From a virus, in the IMG/VR virus record IMGVR_UViG_3300035179_000023, positions 1-40,722 of that record: 40,722 nt of DNA, one strand, 5' to 3'. The position numbers and the translations under genes were made by a program. Shown in pieces: positions 6,273 to 13,621 of this stretch (positions are counted from its first letter, which is position 1; each line of letters starts with the position of its first letter). Under the pieces are notes generated by a model that saw nothing but the letters and a program-made list of their open reading frames with translations, was not told where the DNA came from and searched no databases.

Positions 6273-6415
6273 ACAAAGAGGATAAGCAAAGGCTTATAAG
6301 CGCCTGCGAGAACAAAGGTTGGAGGATATCAAAACTAAAAGGGAAAGGAGGTAACCGACATGGCAAAGCCAGACAAGGTAGCAAGAGAAGCGGTGGAGAT
6401 AAAGCGTCTGACTGA
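6269..6415 (+). CDS. Possible small protein overlapping its neighbours, 48 aa
   Basis: ATG 6269 overlaps the HNH stop (ATGA) and follows GAGGAA. The first 30 residues (MNKEDKQRLISACENKGWRI and on) look like a genuine basic small protein. The last part runs through the ribosome site and into the start of the next gene in another frame. It could be a short gene or a relic whose 3' end was replaced. Marked uncertain. Confidence 0.3.
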   Translation: MNKEDKQRLISACENKGWRISKLKGKGGNRHGKARQGSKRSGGDKASD

Positions 6416-6722
6416 TTATGTAGCCGTTGGCAAAGGCGTCAACCTTGAAGGCGAGCGGATGGAACTGGAGGAGATACTTGGCAAAGATATTAAGCTAACC
6501 GACTTCGTATTTTTGACCAGCACAAAATATGAAAAGGAAAGCGGCAAAAGTGAGTTTGCCGTTATCCAGTTTGAACTTGAAGGCACGCTCTACACGACCA
6601 GTACCGGTGGCAGGGTTGTCGTGGATGCCCTAAAGCAGATGCCCAAAAATTACCTGCCCGTTACAATCAAGATTATCAAAGCCAAAAGCAAGGAAGGGAG
6701 ACGCTATTATTCAATAGAATAG
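6360..6722 (+). CDS. Possible single-stranded-DNA-binding-type protein, 120 aa
   Basis: ATG 6360 follows AAAGGAGGT with good spacing. The product is beta-rich, with alternating strands such as FAVIQFELEGTLYTTSTGG and LPVTIKIIKAKSKEGRRYYSIE, and a helical start. This pattern and its place among nuclease and polymerase genes suggest an OB-fold ssDNA-binding protein, but there is no acidic C-terminal tail of the classic SSB type and I recognise no exact family. If correct, it would coat single strands for the fused replication protein downstream. Confidence 0.45.
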   Translation: MAKPDKVAREAVEIKRLTDYVAVGKGVNLEGERMELEEILGKDIKLTDFVFLTSTKYEKESGKSEFAVIQFELEGTLYTTSTGGRVVVDALKQMPKNYLPVTIKIIKAKSKEGRRYYSIE

Positions 6723-6726
6723 AGTT

Positions 6727-6944
6727 GCTTGCTGGTGTCCCGGGGCGACAAGGCTGGGAGTTAAATGGACGAGATAGGGTATCGGTGCCGATTACGCCGT
6801 CAAACAGCCAGCAAGCCTGCCAGCCACGTAAGAGCAGTTTGGGCGGGTCGTGTAGGGGAAGTTGATAAGTTTTACCTCCCTACTCCGCCCCACTGGCTGG
6901 CAGGAAGCCTGAGCCGAGAGATGACATCAGAATTTGGCTCAGGC
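6727..6944 (+). ncRNA. Structured non-coding RNA candidate 2 (three consecutive long hairpins)
   Basis: The 330-bp gap holds three strong stems in a row. Stem 1 pairs GCTTGCTGG (6727-6735) with CCAGCAAGC (6808-6816), enclosing a small ATCGG/CCGAT hairpin. Stem 2 pairs CCTGCCAGCCA (6816-6826) with TGGCTGGCAGG (6894-6904), with inner stems GGGCGG/CCGCCC (6841-6846 with 6885-6890) and GTAGGG/CCCTAC (6852-6857 with 6878-6883). Stem 3 pairs GCCTGAGCC (6907-6915) with GGCTCAGGC (6936-6944). Three perfect 9-11 bp inverted repeats abutting each other are unlikely by chance. The remainder to 7051 is a spacer with a UUCG-type mini-hairpin before the next ribosome site. Confidence 0.6.
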
Positions 6945-7051
6945 AGGGTGAGGGTGTGAGCTATTATAGTTAGCAGTGGATAGCCTTAATGGTGATAGTT
7001 GCTAAAGACCACCAGCCCTTGCCCTTCCCTTCGGGAGTAAAGGAGGAGAGA

Positions 7052-7249
7052 ATGGAAGCTAAAAAAGATTATAAAATTGAATTTTGTATGTGTGGGCATC
7101 CAGAGTTAATTCCGACACAATGGAACCAACCTAAACCAGAACCCTGCCAAACAATAGGCAGTTGTCCAACCCATGATTATACCTGTCCTATTTGTGGCTT
7201 TGGCGTTGGTTGTGTCCCTCCATGTAATTGCGAGGAAAGGAGATTTTAG
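7052..7249 (+). CDS. Cys-rich zinc-binding small protein, 65 aa
   Basis: ATG 7052 (MEAKKDYKIEF) follows AAAGGAGG; an in-frame upstream start at 6989 has no ribosome site. The product contains eight Cys arranged as CMCGH...C...C...CPICGFGVGC...CNC, enough for two zinc sites. The following gene also begins with MEAK, perhaps by partial duplication of the start region. Function unknown; placement just before the replication gene suggests an early role. Confidence 0.6.
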   Translation: MEAKKDYKIEFCMCGHPELIPTQWNQPKPEPCQTIGSCPTHDYTCPICGFGVGCVPPCNCEERRF

Positions 7250-7414
7250 GTGGAAGCTAAAGAGAAAATCAAGTTGCTTTCAGGGCACCTATCAGAAATA
7301 GATATTACCACAATTAACAAGGCTCTTGAGGAAGCTAAGCAAGAGGGGATGAAGGGGGACAAGCTACGAAAGGACGCTCCCTTCAGGGAAAGGATTGAAT
7401 TTGTCACAGATTGA
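7250..7414 (+). CDS. Small helical protein overlapping the replication gene, 54 aa
   Basis: GTG 7250 follows the previous stop directly and has AAAGGAG upstream. The frame ends at TGA 7412-7414, inside the start of the large replication gene. The product is charged and helical, starts MEAKEKIKLLSGHLSEIDIT and contains a Lys/Glu-rich middle. The overlap suggests coupling with translation of the replication protein. No family recognised. Confidence 0.5.
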   Translation: MEAKEKIKLLSGHLSEIDITTINKALEEAKQEGMKGDKLRKDAPFRERIEFVTD

Positions 7415-10400
7415 TACTGCAAATTGGCAGCGCATGGATTACGTTCATTACTATACTAACGTATGGCATGCGCCTGTTATACCCATAGCTGAAAGCAAAA
7501 AGGCGCTGGTTAAATGGGCGCCCTACCAATCACGCCTGCCAACCGATGACGAACTGAAGGCGTGGTTTGTTGATGGGCAACCATGGGGTCTGGCTATTGT
7601 GTGTGGCGCCGTGGCGGGCAACTTGTTTAGCATTGATATAGATACCGATGCGCTATACAAGGAACTGTTCCAAGCCGGCGCATTCCCGCAGGGCGCCTGC
7701 ATCTATAAGTCGATGCGTGGCTACCACGTCATTATGCGTGCCGACATCATCCCATTTTGTATCAAGGAACACCACCCGTTGCTGGCGCCCGACTTTTGGG
7801 AGTTGGGCATAAGTGGCGACCGCACGCTGAGCAATGTGCCCAATACGCCCAAACGGGAATGGATAGAATTGTACGACGACCCCGTGTTGGTGCCCTATGA
7901 GGCATGGCTCAAAAAATACCTAAACTACAGCCGTGAGATGGAGGAGCATTACGGCGCAGAAATCAAGATGAAGTGCCCCTACCACGATGACGAACAAGCC
8001 AGCCTGTTTATCAACCAAGAAAAGGGCGTCTTTCATTGTTTTGGTTGTAATGCCAAGGGCACACTAGCACAGCTACTCACCGATAGTAGACAACAAAACT
8101 TCAAATTACCCGATGACGTTTGGGCACGAATAAGACAAAATCTATCGGTGCCCGCCATACGCCTGAGCGACAAGGTGGAGGAGGAGCATATTGAGGTTAT
8201 CATAGACCAACTACTTGAGGGAGGTGAAAATGCCACCGTCATCATTTCAGGCGACTTGGGCGTAGGCAAGACAACACTGGGTTTGTCCATAGCCATCCCG
8301 CTAGGGCAAGGCAAAATGGTACTCGGCAAACTGCGTGCGCCCAAAGCAAAGCGGGTTGCTTATATCAACTTTGAACAACGTGGTATGAGCATCCATCAAC
8401 AAGCCAAGGCAATGACGACAACATTGGGCGAGACGGAGAACCTCATCATACTGGATGGACGCAAGGTCAGGCTATGGGACAAGGATAGCATGGAACGTCT
8501 GTGGAATACCTTAATCATAGAAAAAGCTGAAGTGCTTATAATGGACAGCATCCAATCACTTGTTAGGGACTACAACAGCAAGGAGGAGGCGGATGAGGTA
8601 AGGGAGTTCGCCAGCAAAGTGGTGGACGAACTCCATTGCGCCGTTATCTTCTTGCATCACATAGCCAGCGGCGAGGATGCCGGCGCCGGTGCAGGACGTG
8701 CCAAAGGCACACTGGGCAAAATGCTCGCCGCCTATTGCGCCACCAAGCTACTCTATACAGGCTTGAGCGATAAGATAGAGGACAAATACTACGGCAGGGT
8801 GCAAGGGACAACAAGGGCTTGGGATATAGTGGATTGGTGCGTCGCCTATGAGGGCATCACCAAAACGGCAAACATCATTGATTGGCAGGACTTGGACAAG
8901 GAGACCAAAAAAGGGCTCGGTCGCCCATCTACCATAGACCTGCTTGACCAAGGTCTTATATTAGCAAGGCGCATGGGTAGAACAAAAAGCCAATGTGCTG
9001 ATGATATGGACATTGATATACGCTCCATACAGTACTATTTGGGGGGGGAACAATACCCGAGCGCCGAGAGCGAACAAAAGATAAACGATTGGATAACACA
9101 ACTAAAAAGCATCATATTAGACGATGCGCATCTTGATCAAAACAAAGATGAACAGGCACAAAACCGATGTGTCTCCGATGCGTCACCGATGCGTCCCGAT
9201 GCGCCTCATGAGGGCGACCAGCTACAGAGTGAGGAAAGACCCATGCCTAAGCCCTCTCCACTCAGGGGAGGGGGCGGGGGGGTATCTCTCATAGTATCTA
9301 AGATTAAAAATATAGAGGGGACAGAATTACACAAAGCGGGAATAGCCAAGAGTGTGAGTGAGGGGGGCGCACCCAACTGCGCCAAATGCACACTCAAAGG
9401 GTGTGTGCGGGTGGAAGGCTACGGCGAGGCAGCCAGCGGTATTATGTATGTTGGCGAGGCACCGGGCGAGGAGGAGGAAAAACAGGGCATGCCGTTTGTT
9501 GGCAGGGCGGGCAAGTTTCTGGACGAGTTGCTCGCCAGTATAGGCTTGGACAGGGGACAGGGCTATACGACCAATGTGTGCCTTTGTCGCCCGCCGGTAA
9601 AGAGCAAAAAGCAGACTGACCCCACGCCCACCAATGTCAAGTGCTGCAAACCTCGTCTTTTGGCTGACATAGCTCGCATACGCCCACATACCATTTACTT
9701 GCTTGGCGATACAGCGGTTAGCGCCTTGCTGCCAGCCTATTCTCTGGCTCGCTATCATGGCAAGAAGGTCGTTGTGGAGGGCATTACATATATTATTATG
9801 TATCACCCATCAGCGGGCTTACATAACCCTTACTATCGCCATATTCTTCTGAGTGATGTTGAACAATTGCCCAAATACCCGCCTGTTAGCGAGATAGATG
9901 GTAACTATAGCATTGCTGAGTTGAGTCCTGAGGACTTCAAGGAGGATTTGGTAACCATTGATACTGAAACTGTTGGTTTGTATGGCAGATTACTGGGTGG
10001 CGCTATCTGTTTGCAGCCAGCCTCAGCAGCCTATTATGTCGGCGATAAATTGACGGCATGCCTCAAGGATTGCCCAGAATGGCAGCGGTTCCTATTCCAT
10101 AACGCCAAGTATGACCTGCATATACTTAAGGCAAACGGCTATGATTGGCATGGTAAGGGGCTGGATGATACACAGTTATTGGCTTACTGTCTAGGCTACG
10201 AAAACACAGGCTTGAAAGTGCTTGAAACACAGGAACTAAACCTTGACCATCCTGATTATGAAGATATCAAGGGCACACTGGATAGTCTGCCTACCAAACA
10301 ACTGGCACGCTATTGCTGCCAAGATGCCGATGCCACACGCAGGTTGTGGGATTACTTGGTAAGTGTTGCCGATGAACGTGAAATGCGGCTTTACAACGAC

Positions 10401-11597
10401 ATTGAAAAGCCACTGTTGCCTGTGCTGGTTGATATGGAGTGCAAAGGCGTGCGGGTAGATTTGGATTATGTTCGGGAATGGGCAGCTAAACTTGAAGTGC
10501 AGCGCACCGACCTTGAAAAACAACTGGGCGATGAGTATGGACTTACGCCCAAACAGCTAAATAGCCCTAAACAACTTGGTGATTGGCTGCATGAACAGGG
10601 TGTGGATTTGCCAAAGACGGATAAGTCGGAACAATATGCTACAGGCAAGGAGATATTGGCGGGGCTCAAGGACAAGCACCCGGCTATACTAACCTTGATA
10701 AATTATCGGCAAACGGGCAAGCTGTTGATTACCTATGCGCAAGCCTATTTAAGACTAGCCGACAACAGCGGTTACTTGCATAGCCGCTATCATCAGGGCA
10801 AGGTGGTTACGGGACGATTATCATCATACGACCCCAATTTACAAAACTTGCCTCATACCTTTGATGCCCGGCGACCTTTCATTGCCAGCGAGGGCAACAA
10901 ACTGGTTAGTATGGACTTCAGTCAAATTGACACACGGGCAATGGCAGTGATAACCGGTAACAAGGCGTTGATGGAGGCATACCAAAACAGGGATATGGAT
11001 ATTCATAACTGGTTGGCTGATAAACTGTTTGGTGACCATGAGGACAAGCACCGCTATGTGGTCAAATCAGCCAATTATCTGTCTATGTATGGCGGGTCAG
11101 CCCGTGGTTTGCATACCTATCTGAATGCGCCTATGGGTCAGTTTGATGTGTGGGAGATGGGCGTACCGCCTAGCCTCAAGGAATGCGAGGAGATTATTGA
11201 GGCTTACTATACTCAACTGGCAGGGTTGAGAGAGTGGCAACAAGGCATTAAAAAGTGGGTACGGGAGCACTACTACGTAGAGGACTACTATGGCAGACGG
11301 CGTTATATTTACAAGGTTGCCAGCAGCAAACGTGAGATACGTGCCGAGGGCGAACGTGAGGCAATCAATTTTCCCATTGCCGGCACCGCCAGCGAGGTGT
11401 TTAAGATGGCAACGTCAAGGGCTGGCGTTATCTGGACGCCCGCTATCAACATACATGATGAGTTGGTGTTTGACTTGCCGGTGGTGCAACTGGATGAGCT
11501 TATACCAAAATTGCAAGGCGCCATGCAAGGCATTGCATTTCCTGTGCCTCTAGTGGTAAAATACAAGGTAGGAGATAATTTAGGAGAGTTGCTATGA
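7395..11597 (+). CDS. Fused replication protein: Prim-Pol, CHC2 zinc finger, RecA-like ATPase, UDG family 4, 3'-5' exonuclease, family-A DNA polymerase
   Basis: 1400 residues; start TTG 7395 or, better spaced from AAAGGA, TTG 7401. Domains in order: archaeo-eukaryotic Prim-Pol (about 20-170; D81-x-D83 and H111); DnaG-type CHC2 zinc finger (C194, H197, C215, C218); RepA/RecA-like ATPase (265-460; Walker A GDLGVGKTT 286-294, Walker B VLIMDS 380-385); an HTH-like stretch (508-550) and disordered linker (555-655); family-4 uracil-DNA glycosylase (660-825; GEAPG 687-691, Fe-S cysteines C662, C665, C731, C751, motif HPS 804-806); exonuclease (845-990; D856-x-E858, N903, D907, Y973-x3-D977); polymerase (1000-1400; motif A D1174, motif B K1224/Y1228, motif C H1354-D1355-E1356). 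All catalytic sets are intact. It would prime, unwind or translocate, remove uracil and copy DNA from one chain. Tyr at 1228 (Phe in E. coli Pol I) predicts good ddNTP use, as in T7. Confidence 0.9.
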   Translation: MNLSQIDTANWQRMDYVHYYTNVWHAPVIPIAESKKALVKWAPYQSRLPTDDELKAWFVDGQPWGLAIVCGAVAGNLFSIDIDTDALYKELFQAGAFPQGACIYKSMRGYHVIMRADIIPFCIKEHHPLLAPDFWELGISGDRTLSNVPNTPKREWIELYDDPVLVPYEAWLKKYLNYSREMEEHYGAEIKMKCPYHDDEQASLFINQEKGVFHCFGCNAKGTLAQLLTDSRQQNFKLPDDVWARIRQNLSVPAIRLSDKVEEEHIEVIIDQLLEGGENATVIISGDLGVGKTTLGLSIAIPLGQGKMVLGKLRAPKAKRVAYINFEQRGMSIHQQAKAMTTTLGETENLIILDGRKVRLWDKDSMERLWNTLIIEKAEVLIMDSIQSLVRDYNSKEEADEVREFASKVVDELHCAVIFLHHIASGEDAGAGAGRAKGTLGKMLAAYCATKLLYTGLSDKIEDKYYGRVQGTTRAWDIVDWCVAYEGITKTANIIDWQDLDKETKKGLGRPSTIDLLDQGLILARRMGRTKSQCADDMDIDIRSIQYYLGGEQYPSAESEQKINDWITQLKSIILDDAHLDQNKDEQAQNRCVSDASPMRPDAPHEGDQLQSEERPMPKPSPLRGGGGGVSLIVSKIKNIEGTELHKAGIAKSVSEGGAPNCAKCTLKGCVRVEGYGEAASGIMYVGEAPGEEEEKQGMPFVGRAGKFLDELLASIGLDRGQGYTTNVCLCRPPVKSKKQTDPTPTNVKCCKPRLLADIARIRPHTIYLLGDTAVSALLPAYSLARYHGKKVVVEGITYIIMYHPSAGLHNPYYRHILLSDVEQLPKYPPVSEIDGNYSIAELSPEDFKEDLVTIDTETVGLYGRLLGGAICLQPASAAYYVGDKLTACLKDCPEWQRFLFHNAKYDLHILKANGYDWHGKGLDDTQLLAYCLGYENTGLKVLETQELNLDHPDYEDIKGTLDSLPTKQLARYCCQDADATRRLWDYLVSVADEREMRLYNDIEKPLLPVLVDMECKGVRVDLDYVREWAAKLEVQRTDLEKQLGDEYGLTPKQLNSPKQLGDWLHEQGVDLPKTDKSEQYATGKEILAGLKDKHPAILTLINYRQTGKLLITYAQAYLRLADNSGYLHSRYHQGKVVTGRLSSYDPNLQNLPHTFDARRPFIASEGNKLVSMDFSQIDTRAMAVITGNKALMEAYQNRDMDIHNWLADKLFGDHEDKHRYVVKSANYLSMYGGSARGLHTYLNAPMGQFDVWEMGVPPSLKECEEIIEAYYTQLAGLREWQQGIKKWVREHYYVEDYYGRRRYIYKVASSKREIRAEGEREAINFPIAGTASEVFKMATSRAGVIWTPAINIHDELVFDLPVVQLDELIPKLQGAMQGIAFPVPLVVKYKVGDNLGELL

Positions 11598-11839
11598 TTA
11601 TACAACGCCTTAATGTATTCATCAAGAATGAGTTTTCTATTGATACTTTGCCTATGGGGGATTTCCACAGCCAAGCAAGCATAAACAATATGGGTGAGCT
11701 GACTGTGGAGCTTGTGGAGGTAGAATGGGTAGCACCCGACAAAACAAAGCGCAAGCCCAATGGCAAGGTTTATGTTATTAGGTTTAATCATGCTGAGACG
11801 CAAGTTATACGGTCGGCGTTGGGCAAAGGTGCGCAATGA
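11594..11839 (+). CDS. Small hypothetical protein between polymerase and phosphoesterase, 81 aa
   Basis: ATG 11594 overlaps the polymerase stop (ATGA) and itself overlaps the next start by 4 bases, so the three genes are translationally coupled. AGGAGAG lies upstream. The product is beta-rich (GELTVELVEVEWVAPDKT, KVYVIRF). The tight coupling suggests a helper of replication or repair. No family recognised. Confidence 0.6.
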   Translation: MIIQRLNVFIKNEFSIDTLPMGDFHSQASINNMGELTVELVEVEWVAPDKTKRKPNGKVYVIRFNHAETQVIRSALGKGAQ

Positions 11840-12918
11840 GACGTCCCGATTTAGAGTTTGACGCCGCCACAAAAGCTAGGTTTATTGCACAATATACTGA
11901 CCCTAACTTGAGCGTCAAGGATTTGATGCGCATCTGGGGGTATCCAAGTGGCACACTTTACCGCAAGGCGTTTGAGTTGGAACTGAAGCGTCCAAAGCAC
12001 AAGGGCGAGATACAGATAACGTTGGCACAAGCCCGCCAGTATTGTGAGCAGGTTAGCCGTGAATTGCCGCCCTACACCTTTGATGCGACCAAGGTTGTGC
12101 CTGTAGGTATGGGCAGAGTAATGGAACTAATCTTGTTCCTATGCGACCTCCATGCGGGCAGGCTTACCAAATCGTTTGATGCTGAGGTATTGGGCAACCG
12201 GTTGGAGGCTTTGGCTGAGCGTTTGATGAGTCGTGTCAAACTGCTGCAACATAGTTATATGATTACCAAACTGCATCTGTTCTTACTTGGTGATTGTGTT
12301 GTCGGTGAACAGGTGGGCAGGAACGTTACACTTGAGGAGTTGGAGCACATGGTGCTGTCGCAGGTGTATAACATCTGCATACCACAATTGGTAAGGTTTA
12401 CTAATCGTATCTTACTTGTGCCTATTAAGGTGCATGCCGTTAGAGGCAATCATGGACTAGCACAGAAGTATGGTGCAAGCAAGGCTGCCAACTGGGACAC
12501 AGTGGTCTATTTAGGTTGGCAGGCTAGGATGCAAGACAGGCGAGAGGTTACGTTCAATATTGCCACCACACAATGGTATAACTATGCTGTTGTGCGCAAA
12601 CTAACTTGGCTGTTGGTACATGGTGACCAGTTTTCTGTTGGTGGTGGCACACCCTATAACGGCATCAAGACCAAGGTAGACCGTTGGCATCAAAGTATGC
12701 CATTGCCGTTTGATTATGTGGCAGCCGGGCACTTGCACCACTTTGCTCAGATAGCGGAGACATGGCTGAGCGGGACATTGTTAACGGATGATGATTGGAG
12801 TCGTGAAGTACTGGGCAAGGCGGGAGACTGTGGGCAGTTGCTACTAGGCGTAACGGATGATGGTATTGAGTATGCCAGCCCGATATGGTTGGAGGATGTA
12901 GGTCATAGTGATGATTAG
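11836..12918 (+). CDS. Calcineurin-like metallophosphoesterase (Mre11/SbcD-like) with N-terminal HTH
   Basis: 360 residues. An HTH-like segment (about 24-50, SVKDLMRIWGYPSGTLYRK) precedes a complete metallophosphoesterase core: D104-x-H106 (CDLHAGR), G152-D153 (LLGDCV), G204-N205-H206 (RGNHG), H262-G-D264 (VHGDQ) and G298-H-x-H301 (AGHLHH). These are the metal ligands of Mre11/SbcD and related phage DNA-repair phosphoesterases, so a two-metal nuclease is likely. There is no SbcC-like ATPase partner in the window. The stop codon is embedded in the first of two palindromic operators. Confidence 0.82.
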   Translation: MRRPDLEFDAATKARFIAQYTDPNLSVKDLMRIWGYPSGTLYRKAFELELKRPKHKGEIQITLAQARQYCEQVSRELPPYTFDATKVVPVGMGRVMELILFLCDLHAGRLTKSFDAEVLGNRLEALAERLMSRVKLLQHSYMITKLHLFLLGDCVVGEQVGRNVTLEELEHMVLSQVYNICIPQLVRFTNRILLVPIKVHAVRGNHGLAQKYGASKAANWDTVVYLGWQARMQDRREVTFNIATTQWYNYAVVRKLTWLLVHGDQFSVGGGTPYNGIKTKVDRWHQSMPLPFDYVAAGHLHHFAQIAETWLSGTLLTDDDWSREVLGKAGDCGQLLLGVTDDGIEYASPIWLEDVGHSDD

Positions 12919-12952
12919 TACATTCGTACTAGATAGTAGTACACTTGTACTA
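12916..12952 (+). promoter_or_regulatory. Tandem palindromic operators
   Basis: TAGTAC-ATTC-GTACTA (12916-12931) and TAGTAC-ACTT-GTACTA (12937-12952) are two 16-bp sites with perfect 6-bp arms. Their starts are 21 bp apart, two helical turns, so dimers would bind on the same face. They lie at the 3' end of the phosphoesterase gene, upstream of the 13216 operon. The arms are exact and the loops differ, as expected of protein-binding sites. Confidence 0.65.
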
Positions 12953-13047
12953 GGTGGAGTAGCTCTCGACTCTATCTCTCTCATAGACTCTAGGCGTAAC
13001 TTCCAAAATCTGTGCCTAATCCTACGGGCTAACAACCTCTGCATAAC

Positions 13048-13152
13048 TCGCCTAAAAAGGAGAGAAAAGGCGATTTCAGGAGAAAATGATATGCCCGGCA
13101 CGCCTAGATTCCGAGGGGAGTGCCTCCGCAGGCACGGCGGCTCGCCTTTTTT
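13048..13152 (+). terminator. Intrinsic terminator with possible antiterminator pairing
   Basis: A hairpin GTGCCT-CCGC-AGGCAC (13120-13135) is followed directly by GGCG-GCT-CGCC (13136-13146) and six T (13147-13152). TCGCCTTTT (13142-13150) can alternatively pair with AAAAGGCGA (13065-13073), which can also pair with an upstream TCGCCT (13048-13053). Three mutually exclusive segments in a leader ahead of the 13216 operon look like attenuation. The rest of 12953-13215 is non-coding as far as I can see. Confidence 0.55.
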
Positions 13153-13215
13153 GGCTAGGGACGATGAAAAATTGAGAATAATTAATCCGATAAATCAAGG
13201 TAATTAAGGGGATAA

Positions 13216-13452
13216 ATGGGCGCTAGATATGTGGATAATGGCTGTAAATATCACCCTAAATGCTCGGACTGTCCCGAGCCCGTATGTATAGAGGATATAT
13301 CGCCTAACTCACGCATCAGACACTTACGTATGGAACGGAATATGGCAATCCGACAGGCAAGTAAACTGGGCATGGACGTTGCAAACTTATCGTTTGCCTT
13401 CAGTTTGGGTAAGCGCACCATACGACGGATATTGAAAGAGCCAGATGAATAA
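13216..13452 (+). CDS. Small zinc-binding/HTH regulator-like protein, 78 aa
   Basis: ATG 13216 follows AAGGGG. The N-terminus carries C-x4-C-x2-C-x4-C (CKYHPKCSDCPEPVC, residues 10-24), a common zinc motif in small phage and Chloroflexota proteins. It is followed by a basic helix and a resolvase-type HTH (VANLSFAFSLGKRTIRRILKE, about 55-75). It is probably a DNA-binding regulator or a terminase-associated factor. It sits downstream of tandem operators and a possible attenuator, which suggests that it is regulated and possibly a regulator. Confidence 0.65.
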   Translation: MGARYVDNGCKYHPKCSDCPEPVCIEDISPNSRIRHLRMERNMAIRQASKLGMDVANLSFAFSLGKRTIRRILKEPDE

Positions 13453-13621
13453 GCAAGAGATAGTTTGCGCCGACTGTGTACCGTGGATGCGTGGACAACC
13501 GCCCAATAGCATTGACGCCATTGTGACCGACCCACCTTACGGAATTGATAGCAATGAGGACTATTGCAAGATAGCCAAAGAGCGTCTTGCCGGTTGGAGG
13601 ATTGATAATGACCAACACTGA
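13445..13621 (+). pseudogene. Gutted DNA methyltransferase (motif IV DPPY retained, centre missing)
   Basis: ATG 13445 overlaps the previous stop by 8 bases. The 58-residue frame begins MNKQEIVCADCVPWMRGQPP, continues SIDAIVTDPPYGI (motif IV of N6-adenine/N4-cytosine methyltransferases), then jumps to NEDYCKIAKERLAG, the typical C-terminal helix of the same family. The 150-250 residues that normally lie between, and the FxGxG SAM-binding motif, are missing. The join is in frame, so an internal deletion left a short readable frame. It cannot be catalytic by itself. It ends just after the start of the PLP-enzyme gene. Confidence 0.75.

Noticed and set aside
6765-6959. 64-aa frame over structured RNA candidate 2
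   Set aside because: No ribosome site and it runs through all three hairpins; coding is unlikely.
13087-13176. 29-aa frame as a real gene
   Set aside because: It spans the terminator hairpin. Kept only as a possible leader peptide of an attenuator.
12908-13207. 99-aa frame over the operators and terminator
   Set aside because: It would encode the palindromes, the terminator hairpin and its T-run; poor ribosome site and no protein-like pattern.
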